A stretch of 64,000 bases of DNA from Synechococcus sp. ROS8604 (GCF_014279655.1 NZ_CP047946.1:496001-560000); one strand, 5' to 3'; counted from the first letter of the stretch, positions 18,792-28,897 are shown. Numbers and translations are program-made. Notes: a model not told the origin generated them from the sequence alone.

Positions 18792-21008
18792 ATGGCAACG
18801 AAATTTCCTTCGTTTAGCCAGGGTCTGGCACAGGACCCGACAACCCGCCGCATCTGGTACGGGATCGCCACGGCTCACGACTTCGAGAGCCATGACGGAA
18901 TGACGGAGGAGAAGCTTTACCAAAAGCTCTTCTCCACCCATTTCGGGCATCTCGCCATCATCGGCCTCTGGGTTTCGGGAAACCTGTTCCATATCGCCTG
19001 GCAGGGCAACTTCGAGCAGTGGGTCGCCGACCCTCTGCACGTGCGCCCAATCGCTCACGCAATTTGGGATCCCCACTTCGGTCAAGGCGCGATTGATGCC
19101 TTTACCCAAGCGGGTGCTTCCTCCCCTGTGAATATTGCCTACTCAGGCCTCTATCACTGGTTTTACACGATCGGCATGACCACGAATGCCGAGCTGTATC
19201 AAGGATCCATCTTCATGATGATCCTGTCAGCTTGGGCTCTGTTCGCTGGTTGGCTGCACCTGCAGCCCAAGTTCCGTCCGTCTCTTGCTTGGTTTAAAAA
19301 CGCGGAATCCCGCCTGAACCACCATCTGGCTGTTCTGTTTGGATTCAGTTCCATCGCATGGACCGGTCACCTGGTTCACGTGGCCATTCCTGAGTCCCGT
19401 GGTCAGCACGTTGGTTGGGACAACTTCCTCAACGTGATGCCTCACCCAGCTGGCTTGGGTCCGTTTTTCACCGGCAATTGGGGTGTTTATGCCCAGAACC
19501 CTGACACCACTGGTCAGGTTTTTGGTACCGCTGAAGGATCAGGCACTGCGATCCTCACCTTCCTCGGTGGCTTCCACCCTCAGACCGAAGCTCTCTGGCT
19601 AACAGACATCGCCCATCACCATTTGGCCATCGGCGTGATCTTCGTGATCGCCGGCCACATGTATCGGACGAATTTCGGAATCGGTCATTCCATCCGCGAG
19701 ATCCTTGAAGCCCACAACCCACCAACCGGAACTCCCGGAAACCTGGGTGCTGGTCACAAAGGTCTTTACGACACCATCAACAACAGCCTGCACTTCCAGC
19801 TTGGTCTTGCTCTTGCCTCTCTTGGCGTGATCACCAGCTTGGTTGCACAGCACATGTATGCGATGCCGTCGTATGCCTTCATCGCGAAGGACTACACAAC
19901 CCAGGCAGCGCTATATACCCATCACCAGTACATCGCCATCTTCTTGATGTGTGGTGCCTTCGCTCACGGTGCGATCTTCTTCATTCGTGATTACGACCCC
20001 GAAGCCAATAAGGACAATGTCCTGGCTCGGATGCTCGAGCACAAAGAAGCGATCATCAGTCACCTGAGTTGGGTCTCCCTTTTCCTGGGCTTCCATACCC
20101 TCGGCCTCTACGTCCATAACGACGTGGTTGTGGCGTTTGGCACCCCTGAGAAGCAGATCTTGGTTGAGCCTGTCTTTGCACAGTTCGTCCAGGCTGCTTC
20201 CGGTAAAGCGATTTACGGCTTCGATGTTCTTCTCGCTAACGCGGGTGGAGCTGCTGCCAATGCCAACGCGGCCTACATGGGCGGTTGGATGGATGCCATC
20301 AACGGTGTTCGTGGCAGCAACGACTTGTTCCTGCCGATTGGCCCCGGTGACTTCCTTGTTCACCACGCCATCGCTCTAGGTCTCCACACCACCACCCTGA
20401 TCCTTGTGAAGGGTGCTCTGGATGCACGTGGATCCAAGTTGATGCCTGACAAGAAGGACTTCGGTTACTCCTTCCCCTGCGACGGTCCTGGCCGTGGCGG
20501 TACCTGTGACATCTCTGCCTGGGATGCGTTCTATCTCGCCGTCTTCTGGGCTCTGAACACAGTGGGTTGGGTCACCTTCTACTGGCACTGGAAGCACCTT
20601 GCGATTTGGCAGGGCAACGTGGCTCAGTTCAACGAGTCCAGCACCTACCTCATGGGCTGGTTCCGCGACTACCTATGGCTGAACAGTTCTCAGCTGATCA
20701 ATGGCTACAACCCATTTGGCAGCAACAACCTGGCTGTTTGGTCTTGGATGTTCTTGTTCGGTCACCTGGTTTGGGCGACAGGATTCATGTTCCTGATCTC
20801 CTGGCGTGGTTATTGGCAGGAGCTGATTGAGACCATCGTTTGGGCTCATCAGCGCACTCCTCTCGCCAACCTTGTTGGCTGGCGTGACAAGCCTGTGGCT
20901 CTCTCCATCGTCCAGGCCCGTGTTGTGGGTCTTGCTCACTTCACGATCGGGTACATCCTGACGTACGCCGCCTTCTTGATCGCTTCCACGTCTGGCAAGT
21001 TTGGCTGA
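18792..21008 (+). CDS. psaB: Photosystem I P700 apoprotein A2
   Basis: Partner of PsaA in the photosystem I core. The 738-aa protein starts [16 protein letters not shown], has the FX motif [12 protein letters not shown] with two cluster cysteines, and ends with the conserved last helices ([19 protein letters not shown]). It is second in the psaAB operon and followed by an intrinsic terminator about 47 nt past the stop. Confidence 0.98.
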   Translation: MATKFPSFSQGLAQDPTTRRIWYGIATAHDFESHDGMTEEKLYQKLFSTHFGHLAIIGLWVSGNLFHIAWQGNFEQWVADPLHVRPIAHAIWDPHFGQGAIDAFTQAGASSPVNIAYSGLYHWFYTIGMTTNAELYQGSIFMMILSAWALFAGWLHLQPKFRPSLAWFKNAESRLNHHLAVLFGFSSIAWTGHLVHVAIPESRGQHVGWDNFLNVMPHPAGLGPFFTGNWGVYAQNPDTTGQVFGTAEGSGTAILTFLGGFHPQTEALWLTDIAHHHLAIGVIFVIAGHMYRTNFGIGHSIREILEAHNPPTGTPGNLGAGHKGLYDTINNSLHFQLGLALASLGVITSLVAQHMYAMPSYAFIAKDYTTQAALYTHHQYIAIFLMCGAFAHGAIFFIRDYDPEANKDNVLARMLEHKEAIISHLSWVSLFLGFHTLGLYVHNDVVVAFGTPEKQILVEPVFAQFVQAASGKAIYGFDVLLANAGGAAANANAAYMGGWMDAINGVRGSNDLFLPIGPGDFLVHHAIALGLHTTTLILVKGALDARGSKLMPDKKDFGYSFPCDGPGRGGTCDISAWDAFYLAVFWALNTVGWVTFYWHWKHLAIWQGNVAQFNESSTYLMGWFRDYLWLNSSQLINGYNPFGSNNLAVWSWMFLFGHLVWATGFMFLISWRGYWQELIETIVWAHQRTPLANLVGWRDKPVALSIVQARVVGLAHFTIGYILTYAAFLIASTSGKFG

Positions 21009-21055
21009 TTCAGTCCCAACCTCTGCCTGACTAACGAGCCGTTTCTCAGAGATTC

Positions 21056-21084
21056 ACCCGTCCGGTTTACCGGGCGGGTTTTTT
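21056..21084 (+). terminator. Intrinsic terminator of psaAB
   Basis: ACCCGTCCGG pairs with CCGGGCGGGT (10 bp, one G-U) around the loop TTTA and is followed by six T residues. This is a textbook rho-independent terminator and the end of the psaAB transcript. Confidence 0.92.
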
Positions 21085-21153
21085 ATGGGACGGGTGAGGG
21101 TATCGTCCGTCCAGCTACAAACAGATCAGAAGCTATTGATTGTTTGTTTGGCT

Positions 21154-22107
21154 TTAATTGCCGCCGCTAAAGGCAATGTCCAGCGTGCGTAGATAGGTGT
21201 GCAGGCCGGCATCTTGAATCGGCAGCACGTAGGCATCGGCTCCAGACTCGTTGTGGTGAGAATGCCAATAGCCAGGTGGTGTCACGAAAGCGGCTCCAGG
21301 CACCCAATCTTCCCGATGCCCATGGATGATCATCCCGTTGTCATCCAGCTTCGTGCCGATCATGGTGTAGCAGCCGGGTTGGCAATCCACAGCGAAATCA
21401 AGGGCGATGGATTGGTGGCGATGGGGGCGCTGAATCTGGCCGGCAGGCAAGATTCCGAGCATGGCCCAAAGCGTATGGGTGATCGTTCGCGTTTGTGGGA
21501 AATGGCTATTGCCCAGCAATACGCTGACGCGGTTGGCGCGAGCACCGGTAGGGCTGTTCGCAATCGATTCAAGATGCCGTTTGCTGTCCCGATGGCTGTA
21601 AAAGCTTGGCTCAAAGCGAGCTTGGATTGGCTCTACTCCGAGGTAACGCAGGAGCGGAGCATCATGCACCCAATACAAACCTGCTTTTTCGTGACTGGTG
21701 TGGATTGCGTCCCCTCCTGCAGGCAGCACCAAAAGGTCACCTTTTGACCATTGGAATGTTTGCCCACAGGCTTGGGTCTCCCCTTCTCCACGCGTGACGA
21801 AAAACAGCTGACTTGTCGCAACAGCACTGGTGCGTTGATCACCACAGTCGAGACGCACAAAATTGGCGCAAAGAGCAGGACCGGTGGCAGGGCCAGTGCA
21901 GCCGAGCTCTTCACTCAGGTCTAAAGGAAGAACCTCACAGCCGGATTGATCGAAAAAACCCGGCGAAAACGACCGATAGGGAACCGATGAGATCAGTCCG
22001 ATCTGTTGGGGGTTTGCGGCGGAGCGGTAATCAAAAAAACGGGCTTGCTCAGATGAGGCCTGATGCAATGTGGGAATTACCAAGGAGCCGGCCTCAACGA
22101 AACGCAT
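21154..22107 (-). CDS. Bicupin protein, gentisate 1,2-dioxygenase-like
   Basis: The 317-aa protein shows two cupin barrels. The first is around residues 97-135 (SQLFFVTRGEGE, GDLLVLPAGG); the second around 220-295 has metal-ligand-like HRH at 229-231 (QIQRPHRHQSIALD), followed by GAAFVTPPGYWHSHHN. Members related to gentisate dioxygenase use Fe(II) to cleave aromatic rings, but the first barrel lacks a clear HxH, and no aromatic degradation genes are nearby. The substrate is unknown. It converges with psaAB and follows the desaturase gene on the same strand. Confidence 0.65.
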   Translation of the reverse strand: MRFVEAGSLVIPTLHQASSEQARFFDYRSAANPQQIGLISSVPYRSFSPGFFDQSGCEVLPLDLSEELGCTGPATGPALCANFVRLDCGDQRTSAVATSQLFFVTRGEGETQACGQTFQWSKGDLLVLPAGGDAIHTSHEKAGLYWVHDAPLLRYLGVEPIQARFEPSFYSHRDSKRHLESIANSPTGARANRVSVLLGNSHFPQTRTITHTLWAMLGILPAGQIQRPHRHQSIALDFAVDCQPGCYTMIGTKLDDNGMIIHGHREDWVPGAAFVTPPGYWHSHHNESGADAYVLPIQDAGLHTYLRTLDIAFSGGN

Positions 22108-22209
22108 ACCTTATCGATCAATGGGACAGGGATTGTATGAGTGGCCTCATTCTCAGAAGTCAGCCTTGAGCCGGCTGCCTGACAGCACAGCATGAATTTT
22201 TAGCTCTGC

Positions 22210-23346
22210 TCAGGCGAAAGGTGAAACAAGCTCGGCACGTTCTCTATCCCAAAGGATGAGAGAGAAGCAATCACCAATTTGAGATAAATAAAGCCTATGA
22301 ACATCCTCTGCTAGGTGAATATTTGCTTCATGGCATTCTTTTAATCGATAGTTTGGAATTCGTTCTGAAAGGTGATGGATGTGGTGGTAGGCAATATCGG
22401 CAGTAAACCAATTCAAAACAGCAGGCATTTGTAGGAAGGAAGATCCAGAGAGAGCACCGCGGAAATAGCTCCAATTGTCTTCATTGCTTGTGTAGGAGTC
22501 TGGGAAATTATGTTGAATAAAAAAGACCGCAATCATTACTGCAGCACTGCAACTCATGACCAAGGCATAAAGAATCCAAAAATGTGCGTAGCCAATCGAG
22601 CTGCCAATCCACCACCACAAAAGGCCAACAACGGCTGTGTTGGCGACCATGTCGACACATTCACCGCTGGTGTAGAAGAAGCTCGATTTGTAGTTTGAGC
22701 AAATTTGTTTTGGAGATTCCCAGGCCCCAGTGCGTACCATCTTGATGGTGCTTTTGATGGAATGACCGATGAATTCAAAGAAGCTCAAAAGCAAGGCAAG
22801 TCTTGGCTTGATGATGAGATAAAAGAAACCACCTGGGAATAACAGCAATGGATGGCGCAAGATGCGATAAAGCCACTGCGAACGCGGAGATCTCGCTTCA
22901 TATTGTTCGCGCGTGATGAGAGCAGATGGTCCGCGATAGCGGTCCCAATTTCCATTGTGTTTGTGATGAAAGGCGTGCCCCCTTGACCAGGGATGTTGCG
23001 GCATGCCGTGAATCAAGCTCAATCCGAAGGCCGCAATTCGATTCGACCGCTTGGAACGGAACAGACTTTGATGTCCGCAGTCATGCATCAGGGAGAAGCT
23101 GCGACTGAGCAGCAGAACCATCAACACCAGGAGCAAGGGTGTCATCACAATGGCTGTGATGTTGAACGATGTTGTGACCGCAGCCATCGCGATCGCTACA
23201 GCGATGATGGGAATCACGGTGTTGAAGATCTGCCAGCTCGCGATGCGGTCATCACTGGCCATAAACGGAGCGAGTTGGAAGTCGATCCGTTTGGGGTAAT
23301 TGCTAGGCGCCATGTCTTGGCTAATTGTCTTTGCGGTCGTTGTCAT
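22210..23346 (-). CDS. Membrane fatty acid desaturase family protein
   Basis: The 378-aa protein has the three di-iron histidine boxes of acyl-lipid desaturases: HDCGH at 88-92, HAFHH at 124-128 and HHIHH at 321-325, with hydrophobic hairpins at 41-80 and about 245-285. It likely adds double bonds to membrane lipids; regiospecificity cannot be told. ATG at 23346 is preferred because GGAAG lies just before it; the frame is open 21 codons more. Base composition is visibly richer in A/T than in its neighbours, especially over 22240-22800, a possible sign of transfer. Confidence 0.82.
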   Translation of the reverse strand: MTTTAKTISQDMAPSNYPKRIDFQLAPFMASDDRIASWQIFNTVIPIIAVAIAMAAVTTSFNITAIVMTPLLLVLMVLLLSRSFSLMHDCGHQSLFRSKRSNRIAAFGLSLIHGMPQHPWSRGHAFHHKHNGNWDRYRGPSALITREQYEARSPRSQWLYRILRHPLLLFPGGFFYLIIKPRLALLLSFFEFIGHSIKSTIKMVRTGAWESPKQICSNYKSSFFYTSGECVDMVANTAVVGLLWWWIGSSIGYAHFWILYALVMSCSAAVMIAVFFIQHNFPDSYTSNEDNWSYFRGALSGSSFLQMPAVLNWFTADIAYHHIHHLSERIPNYRLKECHEANIHLAEDVHRLYLSQIGDCFSLILWDRERAELVSPFA

Positions 23347-23417
23347 GCAGCTTCCACGTGGGTTGCCGCGATCGGCTTGATCAGAGAACCTATCTCTTTT
23401 TTGCTCCAACCGGTTTG

Positions 23418-26400
23418 TTAATTGCCTTGCGTGTGCTGAATTTGTGCTCTCTGCCTCCAGCCTTTGAGGCTCAAATAAACGGCTGGAACAACGAACAGAG
23501 AGAGCAGTGTGGAGATCAGCAAGCCGCTGAAGACCACCGTGCCGATACTGATCCGACTCGCTGATCCCGTTCCGCTGGCGAGCAGCAAGGGCAGAAACCC
23601 TGCCAAGGAGGTAATGGCTGTCAAAACAATGGGCCGCATGCGCTCTTCTGCGGCGTCGGTGATGGCCTCTCGAAGAGGTAGGCCTGCGCGGAGCCTCTGA
23701 TTGGCAAATTCCACAATCAGAATTCCGTTCTTTGCTGCCAAACTGACGAGAACGAGAAGGCCCATCTGGCCGTAAACATCAAGCGGCAGCCCACGCAGTT
23801 TGATTCCGATCAGAGCACCGAGGAGTGCAAGAGGCACTGACAGCAAAATCACTAGGGGGTCGAGAAAACTCTCGAACAAACCAGCGAGCAAGAGGTAAAC
23901 CACCACCACGCTCAAACCAAAGAAGGCCCAAGTGACGCCTTCGGCCACCCTTTCTTCTTCTGCCAGGCCTGTAAAAGCAAGACCAATGTTGCCCCCTCCA
24001 ATTTGTTCGCCTGTGGCTTCAAGGATGTTGATGGCTTGTCCGCTACTCGTTCCTTTCGCCGGCACGGCGCTGACCCGGATGGATCGGTTGAGGGCGTAAT
24101 GACCAATCGAGCCGGTCCCCTCAACTTTTTCAAGTCGGGCCACGCTTTCAGCGCTGACAAGCTCCCCATCACGGTTTCGGAGCATGAGGGATTCAATGTC
24201 CTCTGGGCGATTGCGGTCGCTGCCCTCCATCTGAATCCAAATGCTGCGAATCTCTCCGTCGGCATAGGTGTCATCGAGATAGCGTCCGCCGATGGACATG
24301 CCAATCGAATTCAGGGTTTCTCTGTACGGGAGATTCAGTGCTGCCATTTGATCGCGGTCTAAAACAAGGCGCCATCTCGGGGCACTGGCGTCAAAACGCG
24401 TGCTGACCCGTTCAAATTTCCCCGTTTCCTTGGCTCGTGCAATAAAGGCCGTGGCGACCTGTTCGAATTGGAGCAGGCTCAGTTGGCCAGCGCTGCGGTC
24501 TAGCAGCTCAATATTCAAAGCTGAATCACCGCTAAACCCACGCACGGTTGGCGGTGTAATCAGCACAACCTTGGCATCGCTGATCGAGCGGTTCAGGGCT
24601 TTTTGCAGTCGACGCTTGATGGCTTGATCGCTTTGCTCTGCTCCGCCTCTCTCCTGTAATGGCTTCAATCTCAGGTAAAAAGAACCCTTGTCTTCCCCGC
24701 TTTGCCCAAACGAACTGCCTGCGTAGAAGTTCCCTGACCGGATCAGGGGCTCCTGCTCAATGACAGCGCGAATGGCCTCCATGCTTGCCACGCTTCGTTC
24801 CAAGCTGGCGCCTTCCGACAAGGTGAAATACCCCCGAATTTGGCCCTGGTCTTCGTTGGGGATAAAGGCTGTCGGCGTGTTGCTGAGGGCGACTCCCGTG
24901 AGCATCAAGCTGATGATGAGGACGAGGCCCACCCAATTGGGGCGAATCAACAGCTTGCGCAGGGTTCTCGAGTAGTGCGCTTCAGTGCCCTGCATGGCCT
25001 TGCGGAGACGATCGCTGAGTCGTCTGATCACGCCTGGCAAGCGCCCATTCCCTGGGGTGAGGACCCTTGCTGATGCCATCGGTGTGAACGTGAGGGCATT
25101 CAGAGTGGAAAAAACAATGGCAGCCGTAATCGTCAAGGCAATGGGTTCGTAGAGGCGACCAATCGACCCTGGAATCAGCAGAACAGGAACGAACACCGCC
25201 ACAAGAACCAAGGATGTGGCCACAATTGCCCCGGCCAATTCCTGCATCGCTGTTTCAGCTGCCTTTAGGGGTGGGTCCCCTTTCTCAATGCGATCGGCAA
25301 TTTCCTCGCTCACAACAATGGCATCGTCCACAACAATGCCTGTTGCAAGAATCAGCCCGAACAGAATCAAACTGTTGATATCTGAACCGCTGAGGCGGAT
25401 CACCAACAAGCTGCCTACCAAGGAAATGGGTACGGCGATTCCTGGCACCATGGCTAATCGCCATCGCCCCAGGAAAAGCACCAAAACAACTAAAACGAGC
25501 AGGACTGCATCGCGGAGAGTCGCAATGGTGCGGTCGAGATTGGCCTGGATGGTGTCGGCCGAATCGACGATGGTTTGCATCGTGATGCCGGGCGGAAATC
25601 CAGATTCGAGTTTTGCGAGATTGCTGCGGATGCTTCGGCTGAGAGCAAGGGCGTTCACTCCATCTCTTTGATAAATCCCTACAGCAACGGAGCGTTCTCC
25701 CTGAAGATTGATCGCAGCTCTTCCATAACTGCGTTGTCCAAGGCTGACGCGGCCGACATCTTTGAGTCGAATCAGTCCCCCATTGCCCAATCGTTTGATC
25801 ACCAGGTTTTCCAGTTCGTCCTGGCTGCGCAAGCGACCGTCGGCTTCGATAGGAAGGCTGAGCAGTTGTCCTATTGGAGCCGGTGCGCTGCCGAGAGCGC
25901 CGATCGCTGCCAGAACGTTTTGCTCAATGAGCGCTGTGCTCACATCCGTAATCGTGAGATTGGCTTGCTCCAGCTTTTGAGGATCCATCCACAGGCGATA
26001 GGCCAATTCGCTGCTTCCGAACACACGAATGTCGCCCACTCCTCCAACGGATCTGAGCGATTCTCTGAGCGACTGTTCCAGCCAGCCTGGGAGAAAGGTG
26101 GGGACGTAGAGATCTTGAGGATGGCTAAAGCCCAGGATCATCAGTAAGTCGCTAGAGGAGCGATTCACGCTGAGCCCCTGGCGAGTAACGGCTTGCGGCA
26201 ATCGGCGCAGCGCCAAATTCACTTCGTTTTGGACCTTGATCGCGTTGAGTTGAGGGTTGCCTTTCTTAAAGCGAAGACTGATCCTTGATTGCCCTTCACT
26301 GCTGGTGGACTGAATGCTGTCGAGATCACTGAGACCGTTGAGCTGTTGCTCCAGCACGGTTGTGACGCTCTGTTCCACTACATCAGGAGATGCAGCGGGG

Positions 26401-26555
26401 AAGCGTGCTGTCACGTTGACCTGGGTTGGGGCCAATTGGGGTAAGTCTTCCAGGCCCAAGCCAGACAGCGACACAAGTCCTGCCAGCAGGACGAGCAGGC
26501 TGCAGACAACGGTGAGGACAGGCCGCCGCAGAAACGGCTGGGAGATGGACCGCAA
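23418..26555 (-). CDS. RND-family efflux transporter, inner-membrane subunit
   Basis: The 1045-aa protein is an AcrB/HAE1-type proton-driven pump. It has the N-terminal helix region (FLRRPVLTVVCSLLVLLAGL), two large periplasmic loops, the TM4 segment ATGIVVDDAIVVSEEIAD with the paired aspartates of proton relay, and the C-terminal AAEERMRPIVLTAITSLAG motif. No membrane-fusion protein or TolC-like gene is adjacent, so partners must be encoded elsewhere. The start looks to be TTG at 26555, only 40 nt from the psaL hairpin, leaving little room for a promoter. Confidence 0.88.
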   Translation of the reverse strand: MRSISQPFLRRPVLTVVCSLLVLLAGLVSLSGLGLEDLPQLAPTQVNVTARFPAASPDVVEQSVTTVLEQQLNGLSDLDSIQSTSSEGQSRISLRFKKGNPQLNAIKVQNEVNLALRRLPQAVTRQGLSVNRSSSDLLMILGFSHPQDLYVPTFLPGWLEQSLRESLRSVGGVGDIRVFGSSELAYRLWMDPQKLEQANLTITDVSTALIEQNVLAAIGALGSAPAPIGQLLSLPIEADGRLRSQDELENLVIKRLGNGGLIRLKDVGRVSLGQRSYGRAAINLQGERSVAVGIYQRDGVNALALSRSIRSNLAKLESGFPPGITMQTIVDSADTIQANLDRTIATLRDAVLLVLVVLVLFLGRWRLAMVPGIAVPISLVGSLLVIRLSGSDINSLILFGLILATGIVVDDAIVVSEEIADRIEKGDPPLKAAETAMQELAGAIVATSLVLVAVFVPVLLIPGSIGRLYEPIALTITAAIVFSTLNALTFTPMASARVLTPGNGRLPGVIRRLSDRLRKAMQGTEAHYSRTLRKLLIRPNWVGLVLIISLMLTGVALSNTPTAFIPNEDQGQIRGYFTLSEGASLERSVASMEAIRAVIEQEPLIRSGNFYAGSSFGQSGEDKGSFYLRLKPLQERGGAEQSDQAIKRRLQKALNRSISDAKVVLITPPTVRGFSGDSALNIELLDRSAGQLSLLQFEQVATAFIARAKETGKFERVSTRFDASAPRWRLVLDRDQMAALNLPYRETLNSIGMSIGGRYLDDTYADGEIRSIWIQMEGSDRNRPEDIESLMLRNRDGELVSAESVARLEKVEGTGSIGHYALNRSIRVSAVPAKGTSSGQAINILEATGEQIGGGNIGLAFTGLAEEERVAEGVTWAFFGLSVVVVYLLLAGLFESFLDPLVILLSVPLALLGALIGIKLRGLPLDVYGQMGLLVLVSLAAKNGILIVEFANQRLRAGLPLREAITDAAEERMRPIVLTAITSLAGFLPLLLASGTGSASRISIGTVVFSGLLISTLLSLFVVPAVYLSLKGWRQRAQIQHTQGN

Positions 26556-26595
26556 GGCGGCAACTGCTGCAAAACCAGATTGATCCTGGCAGTTG

Positions 26596-26635
26596 AAAGC
26601 CCCGGTTGAGCGAGTTTTCGCTCAACCGGGGCTTT
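26596..26635 (-). terminator. Strong hairpin behind psaL
   Basis: A perfect 18-bp stem begins AAAGCCCCGGTTGAGCGA and closes over a 4-nt loop. The arm ends in TTT on both strands, so it could stop transcription either way. It lies 31 nt past the psaL stop and 40 nt before the RND start. Most likely the psaI-psaL terminator. Confidence 0.85.
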
Positions 26636-26666
26636 GGTGGTCTGTGGACGCCTGGGTTGGCGAGGC

Positions 26667-27158
26667 TTAGCCCACGCTCCAGACTCCACCCGCGATATCA
26701 ACCAGTGGTGCGACCAAGGCCGTTCCTGTGAGGAACCATGCAAAGGCAGCTCCACCACATCCGCCAAGCCAGAATCCGCTAGCAAATTCAGCCCAGCCTG
26801 CTTTGGTGAACAGATCAGCAGGAGGATTGTCGATCGTGGCGTCAGCGGGCTGGACGTTGGGTCCATTTCCTGCGCTGCCGTAGATCGACATACAGATGGT
26901 CAAGATTGAAACCAATCCAATCGTGGCCAAGAGCCCCGCTGTGGTCGCGTAGTCCGTTGAGCGCATCGGCCCACACACCGTGAAGGGTCCATAGAGGAAG
27001 AATCCATGGGCCATGCCAATTTCAAGACCACGGCGGTTGGGAGATAAAGCCGGGCGATAGGCGGGCAAGGCATTGAGGAAGGCCTTGCTGAAGTAGCTGC
27101 TATTTACAGGTGTGGACAGGTTGCCGACGGTGGGATCGGCGACGGGGGTCACTGTCAT
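26667..27158 (-). CDS. psaL: Photosystem I subunit XI
   Basis: PsaL holds photosystem I trimers together in cyanobacteria. The 163-aa protein starts [18 protein letters not shown], contains the conserved [14 protein letters not shown] segment and three hydrophobic helices, and ends in [10 protein letters not shown]. It follows psaI by 57 nt in a two-gene transcript and is closed by a strong hairpin. Confidence 0.97.
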   Translation of the reverse strand: MTVTPVADPTVGNLSTPVNSSYFSKAFLNALPAYRPALSPNRRGLEIGMAHGFFLYGPFTVCGPMRSTDYATTAGLLATIGLVSILTICMSIYGSAGNGPNVQPADATIDNPPADLFTKAGWAEFASGFWLGGCGGAAFAWFLTGTALVAPLVDIAGGVWSVG

Positions 27159-27215
27159 GGAAGGAAAGGCGAGTTGGTTGCGATGTGCAGAGGTGATCTG
27201 GGGGGTCTCCGCCGA

Positions 27216-27332
27216 TCAGTCAGTGGCTTCGATCACATTGAAAAGCAGAGCCATAGCCACGGCTGGTCCCATGATTCCCACAAGGGGGACAAACACCGAG
27301 GGCATCCAGGCAGCGACGAATTCTCCGGTCAT
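27216..27332 (-). CDS. psaI: Photosystem I subunit VIII
   Basis: A 38-aa single-helix subunit beside PsaL that stabilises the trimer region. The translation starts MTGEFVAAWMPSVFVPLVG and ends FNVIEATD with a TGA stop; the hydrophobic middle forms one membrane span. It is short enough to be missed by automatic gene calls. It precedes psaL in the same direction, the usual order in this group. Confidence 0.93.
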   Translation of the reverse strand: MTGEFVAAWMPSVFVPLVGIMGPAVAMALLFNVIEATD

Positions 27333-27443
27333 GGCGACGCCAAAAGGTCCTTATTTACTGTATAGAAAGCCCTTGATGCGGTCCGTCCTCAATCGGGACG
27401 GCGACATAAAAGTTCAATCCTTCGTCTTCGCGATTTCTTTCCG
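27333..27443. promoter_or_regulatory. Divergent promoter region between psaI and a HEAT-like gene
   Basis: The 111-nt gap serves two divergent transcripts. A short palindrome CCGTCC-N7-GGACGG lies at 27383-27401, a candidate operator. AT-rich TATACAGTAAATAA on the psaI side (around 27353-27366) may include a -10 element. Neither is certain. Confidence 0.35.
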
Positions 27444-27935
27444 ATGAATCAGCTCATTGCCGGTGGCGCTGCGTTTGTTTTGGTTCTTGTTTTGTGGGGA
27501 TTCGGGCGGCGTCCCTCCAAAACAATCCTGAGCAGTACAGATGCGGGCATGGTTGCGGCCATCAACCGAGCGCAACTTGGGCTTGTGGATGGAGGCTCGG
27601 ACGACGGGTCGCCTGCGTCTGAGCCGATTGGCGATGACGCAAGCGCAGAGCCGCTCTGGCAGAGACCTTGCTCAGAAGCTCAAGCGATGGCCTTAAGAAA
27701 GCAATTGCTGCATGCTTTTAACCACGGTCATCCTGATGAGCGCTTGCGGGCCATTCAAATCGCCTGTGAATGGGGGCATCGCTCCACCGTGCCCCTGCTC
27801 AGGAGGGGGCTGCGAGATGTGGACGCTCGCATCGTGCAGCTATCAGCTGCCGCAATCGAACCTCATCGTGGCGGCCCTGCCCCTGCCCCTGCTCAATCTG
27901 TACGGCCCCCGCGCAACGTGGCGCGGATGCGATAA
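27444..27935 (+). CDS. Small membrane-anchored HEAT-repeat-like protein
   Basis: A 163-aa protein with an N-terminal membrane span (AAFVLVLVLWGFG), a low-complexity linker, then a helical part whose pattern (PDERLRAIQIACEWGHRSTVPLLRRGLRDVDARIVQLSAAAI) looks like one to two HEAT repeats, a protein-docking module. No specific function is known. It is divergent from psaI, and its last 43 nt overlap the 3' end of the convergent glycosyltransferase gene. Confidence 0.6.
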   Translation: MNQLIAGGAAFVLVLVLWGFGRRPSKTILSSTDAGMVAAINRAQLGLVDGGSDDGSPASEPIGDDASAEPLWQRPCSEAQAMALRKQLLHAFNHGHPDERLRAIQIACEWGHRSTVPLLRRGLRDVDARIVQLSAAAIEPHRGGPAPAPAQSVRPPRNVARMR

Positions 27936-28897
27936 ATCGGTCTCCCTTGGCTTTCGTGATAGGTGCGAATGAGCAGCTCTGCCAACAGTCCAAAGCAGAA
28001 CAATTGAATGCCTGCCAACCCCAAAACCACCGCCAGCGTCAGCAGGGGACGGTTGCCAATATCTGCTCCTTGAAGCTTGATCAGCAGGAGGTAGCTGCTG
28101 GAAATCACGCTCAACGCAATCGCAATCAATCCGGCGAATCCAAAGACATACATCGGACGCGTGAGGAATCGCTTCATAAACCACACGGTGAGGAGGTCCA
28201 TGAGCACCCGGAAGGTGCGATCAATGCCATATTTACTGCTGCCGTACTGCCTTGCCCGATGATTCACTTTCACCTCGGTGATCCGTGCGCCTTCGATGAA
28301 AGCCAATGCGGGCAGGAAGCGATGAAGCTCTCCATACAGGCGCATGTCCGAGAGAACGGCCCGGTCGTAGGCCTTCAGTGAGCAGCCGTAGTCATGGAGC
28401 TTCACGCCTGTGACCCTGCCGATCAGTCGGTTGGCGATGCGCGAGGGCAACTTGCGCTGGAGTTCGGCATCCTGGCGTTGGTGACGCCAGCCGCTCACGA
28501 GGTCATAGCCCTCCCGCAGCTTCGCCAGGAGCAAGGGGATGTCGGCTGGATCATTCTGTAAGTCGCCGTCCAAGCTGACGATGACCCGGCCACGGGCCAC
28601 GTCAAAACCAGCGGCCATCGCAGCGGTTTGACCGTAGTTTTTGCGCAGGAGCACGCCAACGAGCTCTGGGACCTCCTGACTCACCTGCGCGAGCACGGCT
28701 GCGGTCTGATCAGACGACCCATCATTCACGAGAACCAGCTCGAAGCGCTCGCCTGCGGGCCGCAGGGATGCGAGAAGTTGCTCGACAAGTTCGGGCAGGC
28801 TCTCCTCTTCGTTGTAGAGCGGCACCACTACGGATACGTCGAGACTGCTCTCCCCGTTTGCGGATGCGTTTGAGGGTGCTGCTGGGCTCAGAGACAT
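27893..28897 (-). CDS. Family 2 glycosyltransferase, polyprenyl-phosphate sugar type
   Basis: The 334-aa protein (from ATG 28897) has a GT-A fold: VSVVVPLYNEEESLPELV at the start, VLVNDGSSDQT, and the metal-binding VSLDGDLQNDP. Two membrane helices follow near the C-terminus (VFGFAGLIAIALSVIS, LAVVLGLAGIQLFCF). This layout is that of DPM1/GtrB/ArnC enzymes that load a sugar on undecaprenyl phosphate for glycan or lipid modification. ATG at 28969 would overlap the upstream NlpC gene and adds no conserved residues. The 3' end overlaps the convergent HEAT-like gene. Confidence 0.85.
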   Translation of the reverse strand: MSLSPAAPSNASANGESSLDVSVVVPLYNEEESLPELVEQLLASLRPAGERFELVLVNDGSSDQTAAVLAQVSQEVPELVGVLLRKNYGQTAAMAAGFDVARGRVIVSLDGDLQNDPADIPLLLAKLREGYDLVSGWRHQRQDAELQRKLPSRIANRLIGRVTGVKLHDYGCSLKAYDRAVLSDMRLYGELHRFLPALAFIEGARITEVKVNHRARQYGSSKYGIDRTFRVLMDLLTVWFMKRFLTRPMYVFGFAGLIAIALSVISSSYLLLIKLQGADIGNRPLLTLAVVLGLAGIQLFCFGLLAELLIRTYHESQGRPIYRIRATLRGGRTD

